Of a DNA stretch of 27,833 nt, positions 1 through 7,381 are shown piece by piece. Below the pieces are notes generated by a model. The model made no database searches and had not been told where the DNA came from. It saw only the letters and a list, made by a program, of their open reading frames with translations. The stretch is taken from assembly GCA_964483465.1 (NCBI GenBank), contig CAZABG010000027.1, forward strand, positions 1 through 27,833, given 5' to 3'. This DNA comes from CAZABG01 sp964483465 (lineage in GTDB: Bacteria > Chlamydiota > Chlamydiia > Chlamydiales > Parachlamydiaceae). Position 1 is the stretch's first letter. Every line of letters begins with the position of its first letter. Both the position numbers and the translations under genes were made by a program.

Positions 1-573
1 GGAATTAACCCTGAACAATACCCTTTTACAGCACACCATGCCTCATCTCCTTTAAAACTGCTTTCGGTAGGCAGGCTTCATCATAATAAAGGCTTTAAAA
101 CCCTAATCGAGGCATGTAAAGGTATTGATGTTGTTTTAACCATTATTGGAGAGGGTCCTGAAAGAAAAGAGCTAGAAAAAATCGCCAGCAAAAATATCGT
201 TTTTAAAGGAGCTCTTAATAGAGATGAAGTTAAAAAAGCCTACGAAAACCACGATCTTTTTGTACTTGCTAGTTATGCTGAAGGACTGCCGGTCGTCCTT
301 ATGGAAGCCATGGCATCGGGAATTCCGGTTGTCACTACAACAGTAAATGCTATTACTGAGCTTATTGAAAATGGTAAAACGGGTTTACTTGTACCTCCTG
401 CAAGCCCAAGAATGCTTAAAGAAGCCATACTTTACGCAATGCATAATCCAGATGAAATTGAAAAGATGACAAGCCGCGCAAGAAAAAAGGTGGAAGTCGA
501 TTTCAATTTAGACACGAACTTAAATAAGTTAGCTGCTTATATGAGGGAAAAGATATGTTCATCCTCTTCTTAA
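1..573 (+). CDS. Glycosyltransferase, GT4/group 1 family (5' partial)
   Basis: The reading frame is open from the first base, so the N-terminal acceptor-binding half lies outside the window; 190 codons remain. The visible part is the C-terminal GT-B domain that binds the nucleotide sugar. It has the SVGRLHHNKG strand-loop at about residues 22-31, the IIGEGPER loop, and the E-x7-E region EGLPVVLMEAMASGIPVV just before codon 110. These are classic retaining group 1 (GT4) signatures. It should move a sugar from an NDP donor onto a lipid-linked or glycan acceptor at the cytoplasmic face. Its 3' end overlaps the next gene by 19 nt, so it heads or continues an overlapping glycosyltransferase operon. 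The specific sugar cannot be read from the sequence. Confidence 0.9.
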   Translation, partial: GINPEQYPFTAHHASSPLKLLSVGRLHHNKGFKTLIEACKGIDVVLTIIGEGPERKELEKIASKNIVFKGALNRDEVKKAYENHDLFVLASYAEGLPVVLMEAMASGIPVVTTTVNAITELIENGKTGLLVPPASPRMLKEAILYAMHNPDEIEKMTSRARKKVEVDFNLDTNLNKLAAYMREKICSSSS

Positions 574-1619
574 TCACGCTGCCTACAACCATTCAGCTAA
601 CCATTTGGATCATTGGCTACTTTCTTTATAAACCTAAAAACTATAAAAATAATGGCTCAATCAATCTAGCCATACTCGTACCCGCCCATAACGAAGAAAA
701 GGACTTAGAAGCCACATTAAATTCTTTAAAAGCCTTAAATCATCCTATCATTCTTATTGCAGACAACTGCAACGATAAAACCGTAGAAATAGGATTGAAA
801 TCGGGTGTTTCCGTCATTGAAAGATACGATACTAAAATGGGAAAACCCTACGCACTATTGTTCGCAATGCAGCACCTTGAGAAAATGCCCTATACTCATT
901 ATCTCATCATTGATGCCGATTGCACCGCAAGCCCCAATTTAGTCGACGAAATAAAAAGCCTTTTCCATCAAGGATATGAATTTGTTCAAGCTCACTATAC
1001 CTTTGAAAGAACCTCTCCCTTTTCACGCCTTTACTATCTAAAACTTGAAAGTGCAAATCACACTCGTCCTATTGCTAGAATCGCGCTTAATTTATCTCCA
1101 GGCTGTTTAGGAAGCGGTTATGCCTTAACAAAAGAAGCAGCAAAAAAAATTGGCATTAAGGAATCTCTTGCAGAAGACCAAGCTCTATTTTATGACCTCT
1201 CTTTGAACAATATAAAACAAACATTTACCGACAAAGCTTCAGTAACCGCAAAAGTTCCCCCCAACAGACGCGCATTCAGCATCCAAAACCAAAGATGGGA
1301 TAAAGGCCATTTTCAACTGATTAAAGATTATTTTTTTCCCTTACTTAAATCTGGAAAACCAGAGTTAATCTGCAATTTACTCCTTTTGCCTCTCTCCTAT
1401 TATAATTTGGCCTTAATCGTCCTTCTATTTTCCCATCCTTACTATGCTTTAATGGGACTGTTATTTACGTTAATCCATTACACGCAAACTTTTATTCTTG
1501 CTAAAGGAACAAAAGAAGATCTTTATGCCTTAAGACTTATTCCTGAACTAATTTGGATGAAGATTATAGCGATTCCCAAACTCTTAAGGACAACCAAATG
1601 GAACAAAACGCCTCGATAA
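555..1619 (+). CDS. Membrane-anchored family 2 glycosyltransferase with QxxRW motif
   Basis: This is a 354-residue GT2 enzyme. An N-terminal hydrophobic helix (about residues 1-24) is followed by a GT-A domain with ILVPAHNEEKD, the ADNC loop, the metal-binding IDADC (DxD-like), the acidic AEDQAL motif and a QNQRW (QxxRW) motif. Two C-terminal hydrophobic segments follow, from about residue 270 to 315. The D,D,D,QxxRW set is typical of processive or cellulose-synthase-like GT2 enzymes, although this protein is short and has few membrane helices. It probably adds or polymerises sugars at the inner membrane. The start overlaps the upstream gene by 19 nt and the end overlaps the next by 22 nt, which suggests translational coupling. 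Processivity is inference only. Confidence 0.85.
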   Translation: MFILFLITLPTTIQLTIWIIGYFLYKPKNYKNNGSINLAILVPAHNEEKDLEATLNSLKALNHPIILIADNCNDKTVEIGLKSGVSVIERYDTKMGKPYALLFAMQHLEKMPYTHYLIIDADCTASPNLVDEIKSLFHQGYEFVQAHYTFERTSPFSRLYYLKLESANHTRPIARIALNLSPGCLGSGYALTKEAAKKIGIKESLAEDQALFYDLSLNNIKQTFTDKASVTAKVPPNRRAFSIQNQRWDKGHFQLIKDYFFPLLKSGKPELICNLLLLPLSYYNLALIVLLFSHPYYALMGLLFTLIHYTQTFILAKGTKEDLYALRLIPELIWMKIIAIPKLLRTTKWNKTPR

Positions 1620-2500
1620 TCCTTGTCAGCTATAATTCCTCCAAAATGACCTTGCAAAACCTGGAGCAGATCACAAAACTACCCTACGAAGTGATCGTTG
1701 TCGATAATGCTTCTAATGATCAAACCGTTCAAAAAATCCGCGAACGCTATCCAAAAGTAAAAGTAATTGCGAGCGACAAGAATTTAGGTTATGGCGCAGG
1801 CAATAATCTTGGCGTGAAAGCTGCCACAAAAAAATACCTTGTTCTCCTTAATGTGGATGCCTTCATTCCTAAAGAGGCCATAACGGAGGCGATTGATGTA
1901 TTAGAAAGATTCCCTCATGTAGGGATTGTCGGAGGAATGCTAAGAGGATTAAATGGCGAGTGGCAACCCTCTACGAGAAAATACCCCACTTTTAAAAGAC
2001 GAATCCTGCAAAGATATGGTCTTGCTGATAAATGGCCAAAATCTCCTTTCTTTGGCGATGGAGAAATGACCTGGACCCATCCCAATGTCCCTCAATATGT
2101 GGATTGGCTGCCTACCGCGTTCGCAGTTATGACTAAAGAATTATACGATAAAGTCGGCGGATTTGATGAAAGGCTGTTTCTTTATTACGAGGATTTAGAT
2201 CTTTGCAGACGTATCAATGAAGCGGGTTACAAAGTCCTCTACTGGCCCCTTATAAAAATTACCCATATCGGGGGTGGAGCAAGCGCTTCTGAAAAATTGC
2301 AAGCTTATGAAATTGCATCTGCTATCCATTATCACAAAGTTCACGACGGCTATATCGGCTTAATGGGCTACCTTTTTTCCGAAGGGGGCTGGCATTTTTT
2401 CAGGATGGTTAAGCATAGCCTTCCAGGGGGAGACAAAGAAAAAAGTGACTTATCAAGAAAAGTGTTGAAGGAGATTTATGCGAATCTTGTTCGTGTGTGA
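1598..2500 (+). CDS. Family 2 glycosyltransferase, WbbL/rhamnosyltransferase-like
   Basis: A soluble GT2 protein of 300 residues. It starts with SIILVSYNSS and carries VVDNASNDQT, LNVDAF at the DxD position and FLYYEDLDLCRRINEAGY near residue 220, the pattern of WbbL-type rhamnosyl and related transferases. The ATG at 1598 was chosen over the in-frame ATG at 1553. It has AAGGA at 1586-1590 with 7 nt spacing, and the protein then begins directly at the first beta strand; the longer form would add 15 unconserved acidic residues. It overlaps the gene before by 22 nt and the gene after by 23 nt. Substrate specificity is not readable from the sequence. Confidence 0.87.
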   Translation: MEQNASIILVSYNSSKMTLQNLEQITKLPYEVIVVDNASNDQTVQKIRERYPKVKVIASDKNLGYGAGNNLGVKAATKKYLVLLNVDAFIPKEAITEAIDVLERFPHVGIVGGMLRGLNGEWQPSTRKYPTFKRRILQRYGLADKWPKSPFFGDGEMTWTHPNVPQYVDWLPTAFAVMTKELYDKVGGFDERLFLYYEDLDLCRRINEAGYKVLYWPLIKITHIGGGASASEKLQAYEIASAIHYHKVHDGYIGLMGYLFSEGGWHFFRMVKHSLPGGDKEKSDLSRKVLKEIYANLVRV

Positions 2501-3680
2501 ACAGTGCAATCCAAATCAGCCTTCAGTTCCCTTGCTTGGCTACCATTTTTACCGCACATTAAAGAATCTTGCTGATGTTTCTCTCGTCACACACGGAAGA
2601 AATGAAGCTCCTTTAAAAAGCCATTTCCCGAACGATAAGATTCACTTTGTCCACGAAAGCTTTCTTAGCACCTACTGGGCAAAAATTTTTCAGTCGTCCT
2701 TGTGGCCGCTGCAGCACCTTCTCTATTTACCCATTTATGAAGAATTTAATCAAAAAGTCGCTCTTAGATACTGGGATAAGGTCGATGATTACGATATTGT
2801 ATTCGCCTTTTCTCCGATAATACCCCGCTTTCCGTATAAAATCGCCCGCTACTGTCTAAAAACACCTTTTCTATTAGGCCCAGTCAATGGAGGGCTTCCT
2901 TTTCCTAAAGAATATGAAGAGATCAGGGAAGCCGAGGGAGGGAAATTTAATTTCATAAAAAAGTTCAACTATCTTCTTCCTGGTTATACAGCTACTTATC
3001 GAACCGCAAAAGAGGTGTTAGTCGGCTCACAGCATACTTTAGATGAGCTTAAGAGCCTTTTTCCCGAAACGAAATTCCGCTATTTTTCTGAAAACGGGGT
3101 TGCGGATGAATTCTTTTCAAACAGACCAAATGCTGGAAAAACGGTTTTATTTACAGGCAGGCTTACCCCCTATAAAGGCGCCGACATCCTGATAGAGGCC
3201 TTTAAAGAGTTAAATGAAGGGCGTCTCATTATTGTTGGAGATGGTCCTCAAAAACCCCAGCTTGAACGCCTAATTCAACAATATAACTTGAAAGACCGTG
3301 TGGAACTAAGGGGTTATGTTCCCCCTGAAAAAATGTTTGAGGTCTATCGAGAAGCAAATATTTTTGCTTTTCCGTCGCTTAGAGAATTTGGAGGGGCGGT
3401 TGTTTTAGAAGCGATGGCATCGGGTCTTCCTTGCATCATTACCGACTACGGCGGAATGGCGGAATATCTTCCTCAAGATGCGGGCTTCAAAATCAAAATG
3501 CAGCCGCGTTCAGCCTTTGTGAAAGAACTCTCTCTCAAATTACAAGAACTTGTGAATAACCCTTCGCTTCAAGAACAAATGGGGAAAAAAGGAAGGGTCG
3601 CAGCAGAAGCATTCCGATGGGAAAATAAAGCAAAGGCACTAATAAAAATAATGGAAACGCTTAAATCTCGTAAAATTTAA
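2478..3680 (+). CDS. Glycosyltransferase, GT4/group 1 family
   Basis: A full-length GT-B enzyme of 400 residues. The N-terminal domain begins with MRILFVCEQCNPNQPS. The C-terminal domain has VLFTGRLTPYKG, IIVGDGPQ, then the E-x7-E element EFGGAVVLEAMASGLP and the ITDYGGMAEYL stretch. These mark a retaining GT4 transferase using an NDP-sugar. The start has AAGGAG about 6 nt upstream and lies inside the end of the previous gene. It is the last gene of the plus-strand cluster, and its stop is only 2 nt from the stop of the convergent gene at 3683. The related gene at the window start shares the same motif, so two GT4 enzymes probably act at different steps of one glycan. Confidence 0.9.
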   Translation: MRILFVCEQCNPNQPSVPLLGYHFYRTLKNLADVSLVTHGRNEAPLKSHFPNDKIHFVHESFLSTYWAKIFQSSLWPLQHLLYLPIYEEFNQKVALRYWDKVDDYDIVFAFSPIIPRFPYKIARYCLKTPFLLGPVNGGLPFPKEYEEIREAEGGKFNFIKKFNYLLPGYTATYRTAKEVLVGSQHTLDELKSLFPETKFRYFSENGVADEFFSNRPNAGKTVLFTGRLTPYKGADILIEAFKELNEGRLIIVGDGPQKPQLERLIQQYNLKDRVELRGYVPPEKMFEVYREANIFAFPSLREFGGAVVLEAMASGLPCIITDYGGMAEYLPQDAGFKIKMQPRSAFVKELSLKLQELVNNPSLQEQMGKKGRVAAEAFRWENKAKALIKIMETLKSRKI

Positions 3681-3682
3681 AA

Positions 3683-4690
3683 TTAGACTTCTTTTTCTTT
3701 AATGATATTTTCAGCCATGCGCTGATACGAAAATTGATCGAATAGTTTTTCGCGGACGTCGGGCGTCTTTTTCTCCAACAATTCTTTCAACGAATCTATT
3801 TTGCTGTAGTGGAACATAGGGATATCAAGCTTATCTTCCAAAAACATATTGGCATCGGTAATGACTTTCGCGCCGGCTGCTATCGCCTCAAATATCCTCT
3901 CATGCCCCCCTTCCCTCATTTTGGGAGAAGTATTTATTACAGTATTTGTTTCTTCATAGATAGCTCTTAGCTCATAAAAGGTTTTCTCGCCATGGCCAAT
4001 AAACCCTTTTCGATTGATTTTCTCCGTCCCTTTTCCAAATAAATGCACTTCTCTTCCCTCTAATGCCTCAAATACTCGCTCCTGGCCTTCATGACGAAGC
4101 CTTTCCTCTATAGCATAGAGCATTTTTTCATAGGGCATGCCTCTTTCAGCTTTCATTTGAAAATAATCAAGATAAGCAAGCGTTGAATCTTGAAGCACTT
4201 CCTCTACAAATTTCTCTATCCATTCTTCATATCCCTCCACGGTTTTCAGATCTTCTTTTGGATAATAAGAAAGCGGCATTACAAGGTCATATTTTCTTTG
4301 TTTCTTAAGGTTATAGGTATGAAATGAATCAACGGCATGAGGCGAAAAAAAAATGCGATCTTTTAAACGGCTTGCAAAGCGTAGATGGGAAAGATCGACA
4401 ACTCCCATATTAATTGCCGGGTCATTCAACAAATGGGGAAATCGCCAGGGAGCATCGACTAAAAGAGAAAAATGGGTCTCACCGATCAATTTTCTTCCGC
4501 TGATATCTTCGAGATCTCTACTTGGACCATTAAAGCCAATCGTTATAGGCGCTCTTTTGAATCGATCGTGATATAGGACAAGCTCTGCGTCTAGTTTAAT
4601 CGCCTTAAAGCCCTTTTTTAACCCTTCGCAAAATGCGATTAATGCCCCATATTGGGTCCTGGTAGGACGAAAGATATGAATATCCGGCAT
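3683..4690 (-). CDS. CgeB-like glycosyltransferase (probable)
   Basis: A 335-residue protein with no signal peptide. The C-terminal part has INTSPKMREGGHERIFEAIA followed by AGAKVITD at about residues 254-281. This is the donor-site pattern of the Glyco_trans_1_2 / CgeB-like GT-B proteins, with the E in FEAIAAGA at the usual E-x7-E position. The N-terminal part has FNGPSRDLED and THFSLLVDAPWRFPHLL, resembling the first Rossmann domain. It is the last gene of the minus-strand export operon, 27 nt after the small membrane protein gene, which fits a role in the same surface glycan. Family placement is from motifs only, and the substrate is unknown. It could instead glycosylate a protein, as motility-associated members do. 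Confidence 0.65.
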   Translation of the reverse strand: MPDIHIFRPTRTQYGALIAFCEGLKKGFKAIKLDAELVLYHDRFKRAPITIGFNGPSRDLEDISGRKLIGETHFSLLVDAPWRFPHLLNDPAINMGVVDLSHLRFASRLKDRIFFSPHAVDSFHTYNLKKQRKYDLVMPLSYYPKEDLKTVEGYEEWIEKFVEEVLQDSTLAYLDYFQMKAERGMPYEKMLYAIEERLRHEGQERVFEALEGREVHLFGKGTEKINRKGFIGHGEKTFYELRAIYEETNTVINTSPKMREGGHERIFEAIAAGAKVITDANMFLEDKLDIPMFHYSKIDSLKELLEKKTPDVREKLFDQFSYQRMAENIIKEKEV

Positions 4691-4717
4691 AAGTCCGGAT
4701 CATATCAAAAGAGGCGA

Positions 4718-5002
4718 TTAATCAGCTGTAAGACACGCGTTATAAATATGACCTATTGTGTAGAAGAGGTCTATAGGGATCAATAATAGATTAATACCCG
4801 GCAATAGTGCGATTCTTGCTCTTTCTCGTACATCTTCATCTCTAGCCTTAAAGGCATGATAAATGTCGAAAATAGCGATAATTGTGCTAAGCCCAACGAT
4901 ATAATGAGCTACTTTCCACATTGTGGAAGCAAATCCATCCGTTTTATAGCCATTATCGCGGTAATTAAACCCGAAAGATTCTATTGGATAATCAAAACTC
5001 AT
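4718..5002 (-). CDS. Small two-helix membrane protein, unknown function
   Basis: A 94-residue protein I do not recognise. An N-terminal polar stretch rich in aromatic and glycine residues (SFDYPIESFGFNYRDNGYKT) is followed by two hydrophobic segments, about residues 28-48 and 62-88. A charged loop (KARDEDVRERAR) separates them. The pattern predicts a helical hairpin in a membrane. It sits 53 nt downstream of the second Wza-like gene and 27 nt upstream of the CgeB-like gene, all on the same strand, so it is probably co-transcribed with the export operon. GAGG lies upstream of the ATG at a long spacing. Nothing in the sequence points to an enzymatic role; it may be an accessory or lineage-specific membrane protein. 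Confidence 0.6.
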   Translation of the reverse strand: MSFDYPIESFGFNYRDNGYKTDGFASTMWKVAHYIVGLSTIIAIFDIYHAFKARDEDVRERARIALLPGINLLLIPIDLFYTIGHIYNACLTAD

Positions 5003-5024
5003 GTTTAAACCTCATAATAAAGAT

Positions 5025-5046
5025 AATACTATAACATAATAGTATT
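5025..5046 (-). repeat. Small hairpin between operon genes
   Basis: An 8-bp perfect inverted repeat (AATACTAT / ATAGTATT) with a 6-nt loop lies in the 53-nt gap between the second Wza-like gene and the small membrane protein gene. In the minus-strand mRNA it would form a weak AT-rich stem that could influence mRNA processing. There is no U-tract typical of a terminator, so I do not call one. Confidence 0.35.
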
Positions 5047-5055
5047 AAGATTATA

Positions 5056-6180
5056 TTAAGGTCCAACAGGACTGATAGGAAATGTTGTAGAATTTCCTGT
5101 AAGACCTGCGGCGCCTGGTTCAAACTGAATAAGAAGCCTGTTACCCATCCAAGAGAACATGTTAGCCACAAAAGCTCTTACCCCATATTTGAAAATATCG
5201 ACAGCTGTTGTAAAAACCCTAGGAGGCACATAGACCACATCGCCCGGCAAAAGCCAAAAATCAGGCGCTCTTGCAGTAACTATGAGATTATAATCTATTA
5301 GAAATTTTTTGGGATGGCAGAGCGACCCCCTAAGAACCGCAACACGAGAGGATGCGTTTATACTCATACCCCCTGCACGGCTTAGCGCTTCTAATAAAGT
5401 AATTGTACGGACATATCTTAAAAGCGATGGCTTTCTTACTTCTCCTATCACATAAACTTCAGGATATTCGAGAGAAGGGACGTAAATATAATCCCCGTTT
5501 TTTAAGGGTACATCCTGAGACATATCGCCATTTTTAATAAGGCGCCTAAAGTCAATGGGTATATATTCTCCATTTCTCGATAAGAAGGCCTTATCAAAAT
5601 CGGCCAAATCCTCCATCCGCTTCCTAAACTCTCTTAAAGAAGTGCCTCCCGCGTCAGCAATAGCCGTTAAAACAGTCGCATTACCGACTAGCGGCTTTGT
5701 GCCTGTTTTATAAACTTCGCCCAGAATGACGTAAAAATCACCCAGATTTTCCTTTAATGTTACAGCTAGGGTCACATCTCGAAAATACTCTCGAAGCTTA
5801 TTTTGCAAGGCTTCGGTAAATTCAGGCACTGTCATGCCAGCGGCGGGAAATGAGTTAATTACAAGATAGTTTATGCTACCCGAAGAATCGATCTCTACAT
5901 CTTGCAAGCTAGTAGGATCTCCGTATATCTGCAGTGCAATGCGATCGCCAATTTTTAAACGAAAAAGATCACTCTCGGATACTGTTTCTACCTCTTTTTC
6001 GGGAGCTTTATTTTCTTTTTCTTCTGTATCATCAATGATTTCTACAACTGCATCATTAAGATAATGGGTTGCCCCGTCAGCGGACGAAAAAAGAGCCAAG
6101 AACAATAAACTTGTTGCAAAACTCTGCTTTATGGAGAGCTTAAAAAAATTTAATACGTTTTGCATCATTTTACTGCCCAT
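5056..6180 (-). CDS. Polysaccharide export protein, Wza-like (Poly_export/SLBB), non-lipidated
   Basis: A 374-residue protein. An N-terminal signal peptide (hydrophobic FATSLLFLALFSSADGA, about residues 20-36) has no lipobox Cys. The Poly_export domain follows at about residues 70-145, with FRLKIGDRIALQIYGD, the DSSGSINY strand and MTVPEFTEALQNKL. Two SLBB-type segments come next: DFYVILGEVYKTGTKPL and EVYVIGEVRKPSLLRY, each followed by a leucine- and alanine-rich helix (TVLTAIADAGG, TLLEALSRAGG). The family forms the outer-membrane or periplasmic channel for capsule or exopolysaccharide. The start overlaps the upstream lipoprotein gene by 11 nt; an alternative ATG pair lies 4-5 codons inside. 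It is a paralogue of the upstream lipoprotein and may pair with it. Function is assigned from the family and the neighbouring Wzc-like gene. Confidence 0.85.
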   Translation of the reverse strand: MGSKMMQNVLNFFKLSIKQSFATSLLFLALFSSADGATHYLNDAVVEIIDDTEEKENKAPEKEVETVSESDLFRLKIGDRIALQIYGDPTSLQDVEIDSSGSINYLVINSFPAAGMTVPEFTEALQNKLREYFRDVTLAVTLKENLGDFYVILGEVYKTGTKPLVGNATVLTAIADAGGTSLREFRKRMEDLADFDKAFLSRNGEYIPIDFRRLIKNGDMSQDVPLKNGDYIYVPSLEYPEVYVIGEVRKPSLLRYVRTITLLEALSRAGGMSINASSRVAVLRGSLCHPKKFLIDYNLIVTARAPDFWLLPGDVVYVPPRVFTTAVDIFKYGVRAFVANMFSWMGNRLLIQFEPGAAGLTGNSTTFPISPVGP

Positions 6181-7381
6181 CCGTATCCGTCCCTACATTA
6201 ATGGGGAACCATCTCTCTTCAGAATAGAAAGTTCCAGCGTTTGCTGCAAATCCGTATACATAAGATTCTATTGCAAGACGCAGTAATTCTCTTACAAAAC
6301 GGAAAGGTTTATTAGGAACATAAACAATATCTCCTGGGCATAAGACTACGTCAATTGCGCATCCTCTCAAAATTTCTGGTACATTCACAATCATGTAAGT
6401 GGGATCGCAGATTTTGCCCCTCAATACAACTACTGCATTCATGTTAGGAGAAAACCAATGGCAGGAATCCCACCCTTGTCCTTGAGAAAGCAGATTAAGA
6501 AGCGTCATCCCCTCATAATAAGGTACGGATTTGGGCGCTTTAACATTGCCGAGAAGAAATACTTCTTGAGTTACGGCTTCATGGATAAAAATATAGTCAT
6601 TAGGCCTTAGATAAATGTCTTGTCTTGAAGTTGCGGAATATACAAGTTCGTGAAAATCGATATTCAATTTTTTTCCATCCCGCACTATAAATGACCGTGT
6701 TAAGTCAGAAGCGGCGCGGGTCTTTTCGTCCGAATCTTCATAGCTGAGAGTTTCTACCAAAAGTCCTCCGGCCTGCGCAATAGCCCCACGCAAAGTAACA
6801 GGCATCATCAAGGGAAAGAGGCCTGGTTTATTCACTCTTCCTAAAACTTTATAGTTAAGACCCGCTAAAAAAACAGGCGCTATCGCTACCTGAGGCGCAA
6901 TATAAAATGTTGAAAGACGCTCTTCTAAAGCTTTCTTTAATTCAGGAAGAGTGAGTCCTTCCGCCCGAAATCCTTTTAATACTAAATAATAAAGATTTCC
7001 ATCGGGTGCAATAACACTCTTTTCAACAGTGGTATCGGCTTCCCCATAAATTGAAATCTTTAAAATATCCCCTCTTTGAAGCTTGTAGGAATTAGCTTGT
7101 ATGGGAGCCGGCAAAAAATCAGCTTCAGTAAGATCGCGCGTATCATTATCATCATCATCATCGCAAGGATACTCTTCTTCTGCGCATTCAAAATTGTAAT
7201 CGATAAAGTAATTGCGATCGCACATTTCTTGAAAGACTTGCGGCCTTCTGCCGTCGCATTGATAACAGCAGCCATATTTATCTTTGGGACAGCAGCAATT
7301 GCAAGAAACCAATATAAGTGCAAATAGAGATAAAAAAACAATCGACCATCTAGGTTTTGCCTTTCCTATTTCCACAGCCAA
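6170..7381 (-). CDS. Wza-like polysaccharide export lipoprotein with Cys-rich acidic N-terminus
   Basis: A 403-residue lipoprotein. The signal peptide ends in a lipobox (LVSC, Cys27). Immediately after it lies a segment with ten cysteines between residues 27 and 73 (SCNCCC, GCCYQC and others), then a run of five Asp. The Poly_export domain starts near residue 95 (YKLQRGDILKISIYGE), followed by SLBB-type segments NYKVLGRVNKPGLFPL and EVFLLGNVKAPKSVPY with their helices (TLRGAIAQAGG, TLLNLLSQGQG). It should form or gate the outer-membrane exit for a polysaccharide. The start is TTG at 7381 with AAGGG 6 nt upstream, and it overlaps the Wzc-like gene by 16 nt. The Cys cluster is unusual for Wza and resembles the start of the chlamydial outer-membrane lipoprotein OmcA. 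Confidence 0.86.
   Translation of the reverse strand: MAVEIGKAKPRWSIVFLSLFALILVSCNCCCPKDKYGCCYQCDGRRPQVFQEMCDRNYFIDYNFECAEEEYPCDDDDDNDTRDLTEADFLPAPIQANSYKLQRGDILKISIYGEADTTVEKSVIAPDGNLYYLVLKGFRAEGLTLPELKKALEERLSTFYIAPQVAIAPVFLAGLNYKVLGRVNKPGLFPLMMPVTLRGAIAQAGGLLVETLSYEDSDEKTRAASDLTRSFIVRDGKKLNIDFHELVYSATSRQDIYLRPNDYIFIHEAVTQEVFLLGNVKAPKSVPYYEGMTLLNLLSQGQGWDSCHWFSPNMNAVVVLRGKICDPTYMIVNVPEILRGCAIDVVLCPGDIVYVPNKPFRFVRELLRLAIESYVYGFAANAGTFYSEERWFPINVGTDTDGQ

Noticed and set aside
7060..7341. Overlapping small frames around the Cys/Asp-rich region
   Set aside because: They are low-complexity products of the repeated Asp codons (runs of Met or Ile) inside the Wza-like lipoprotein gene.
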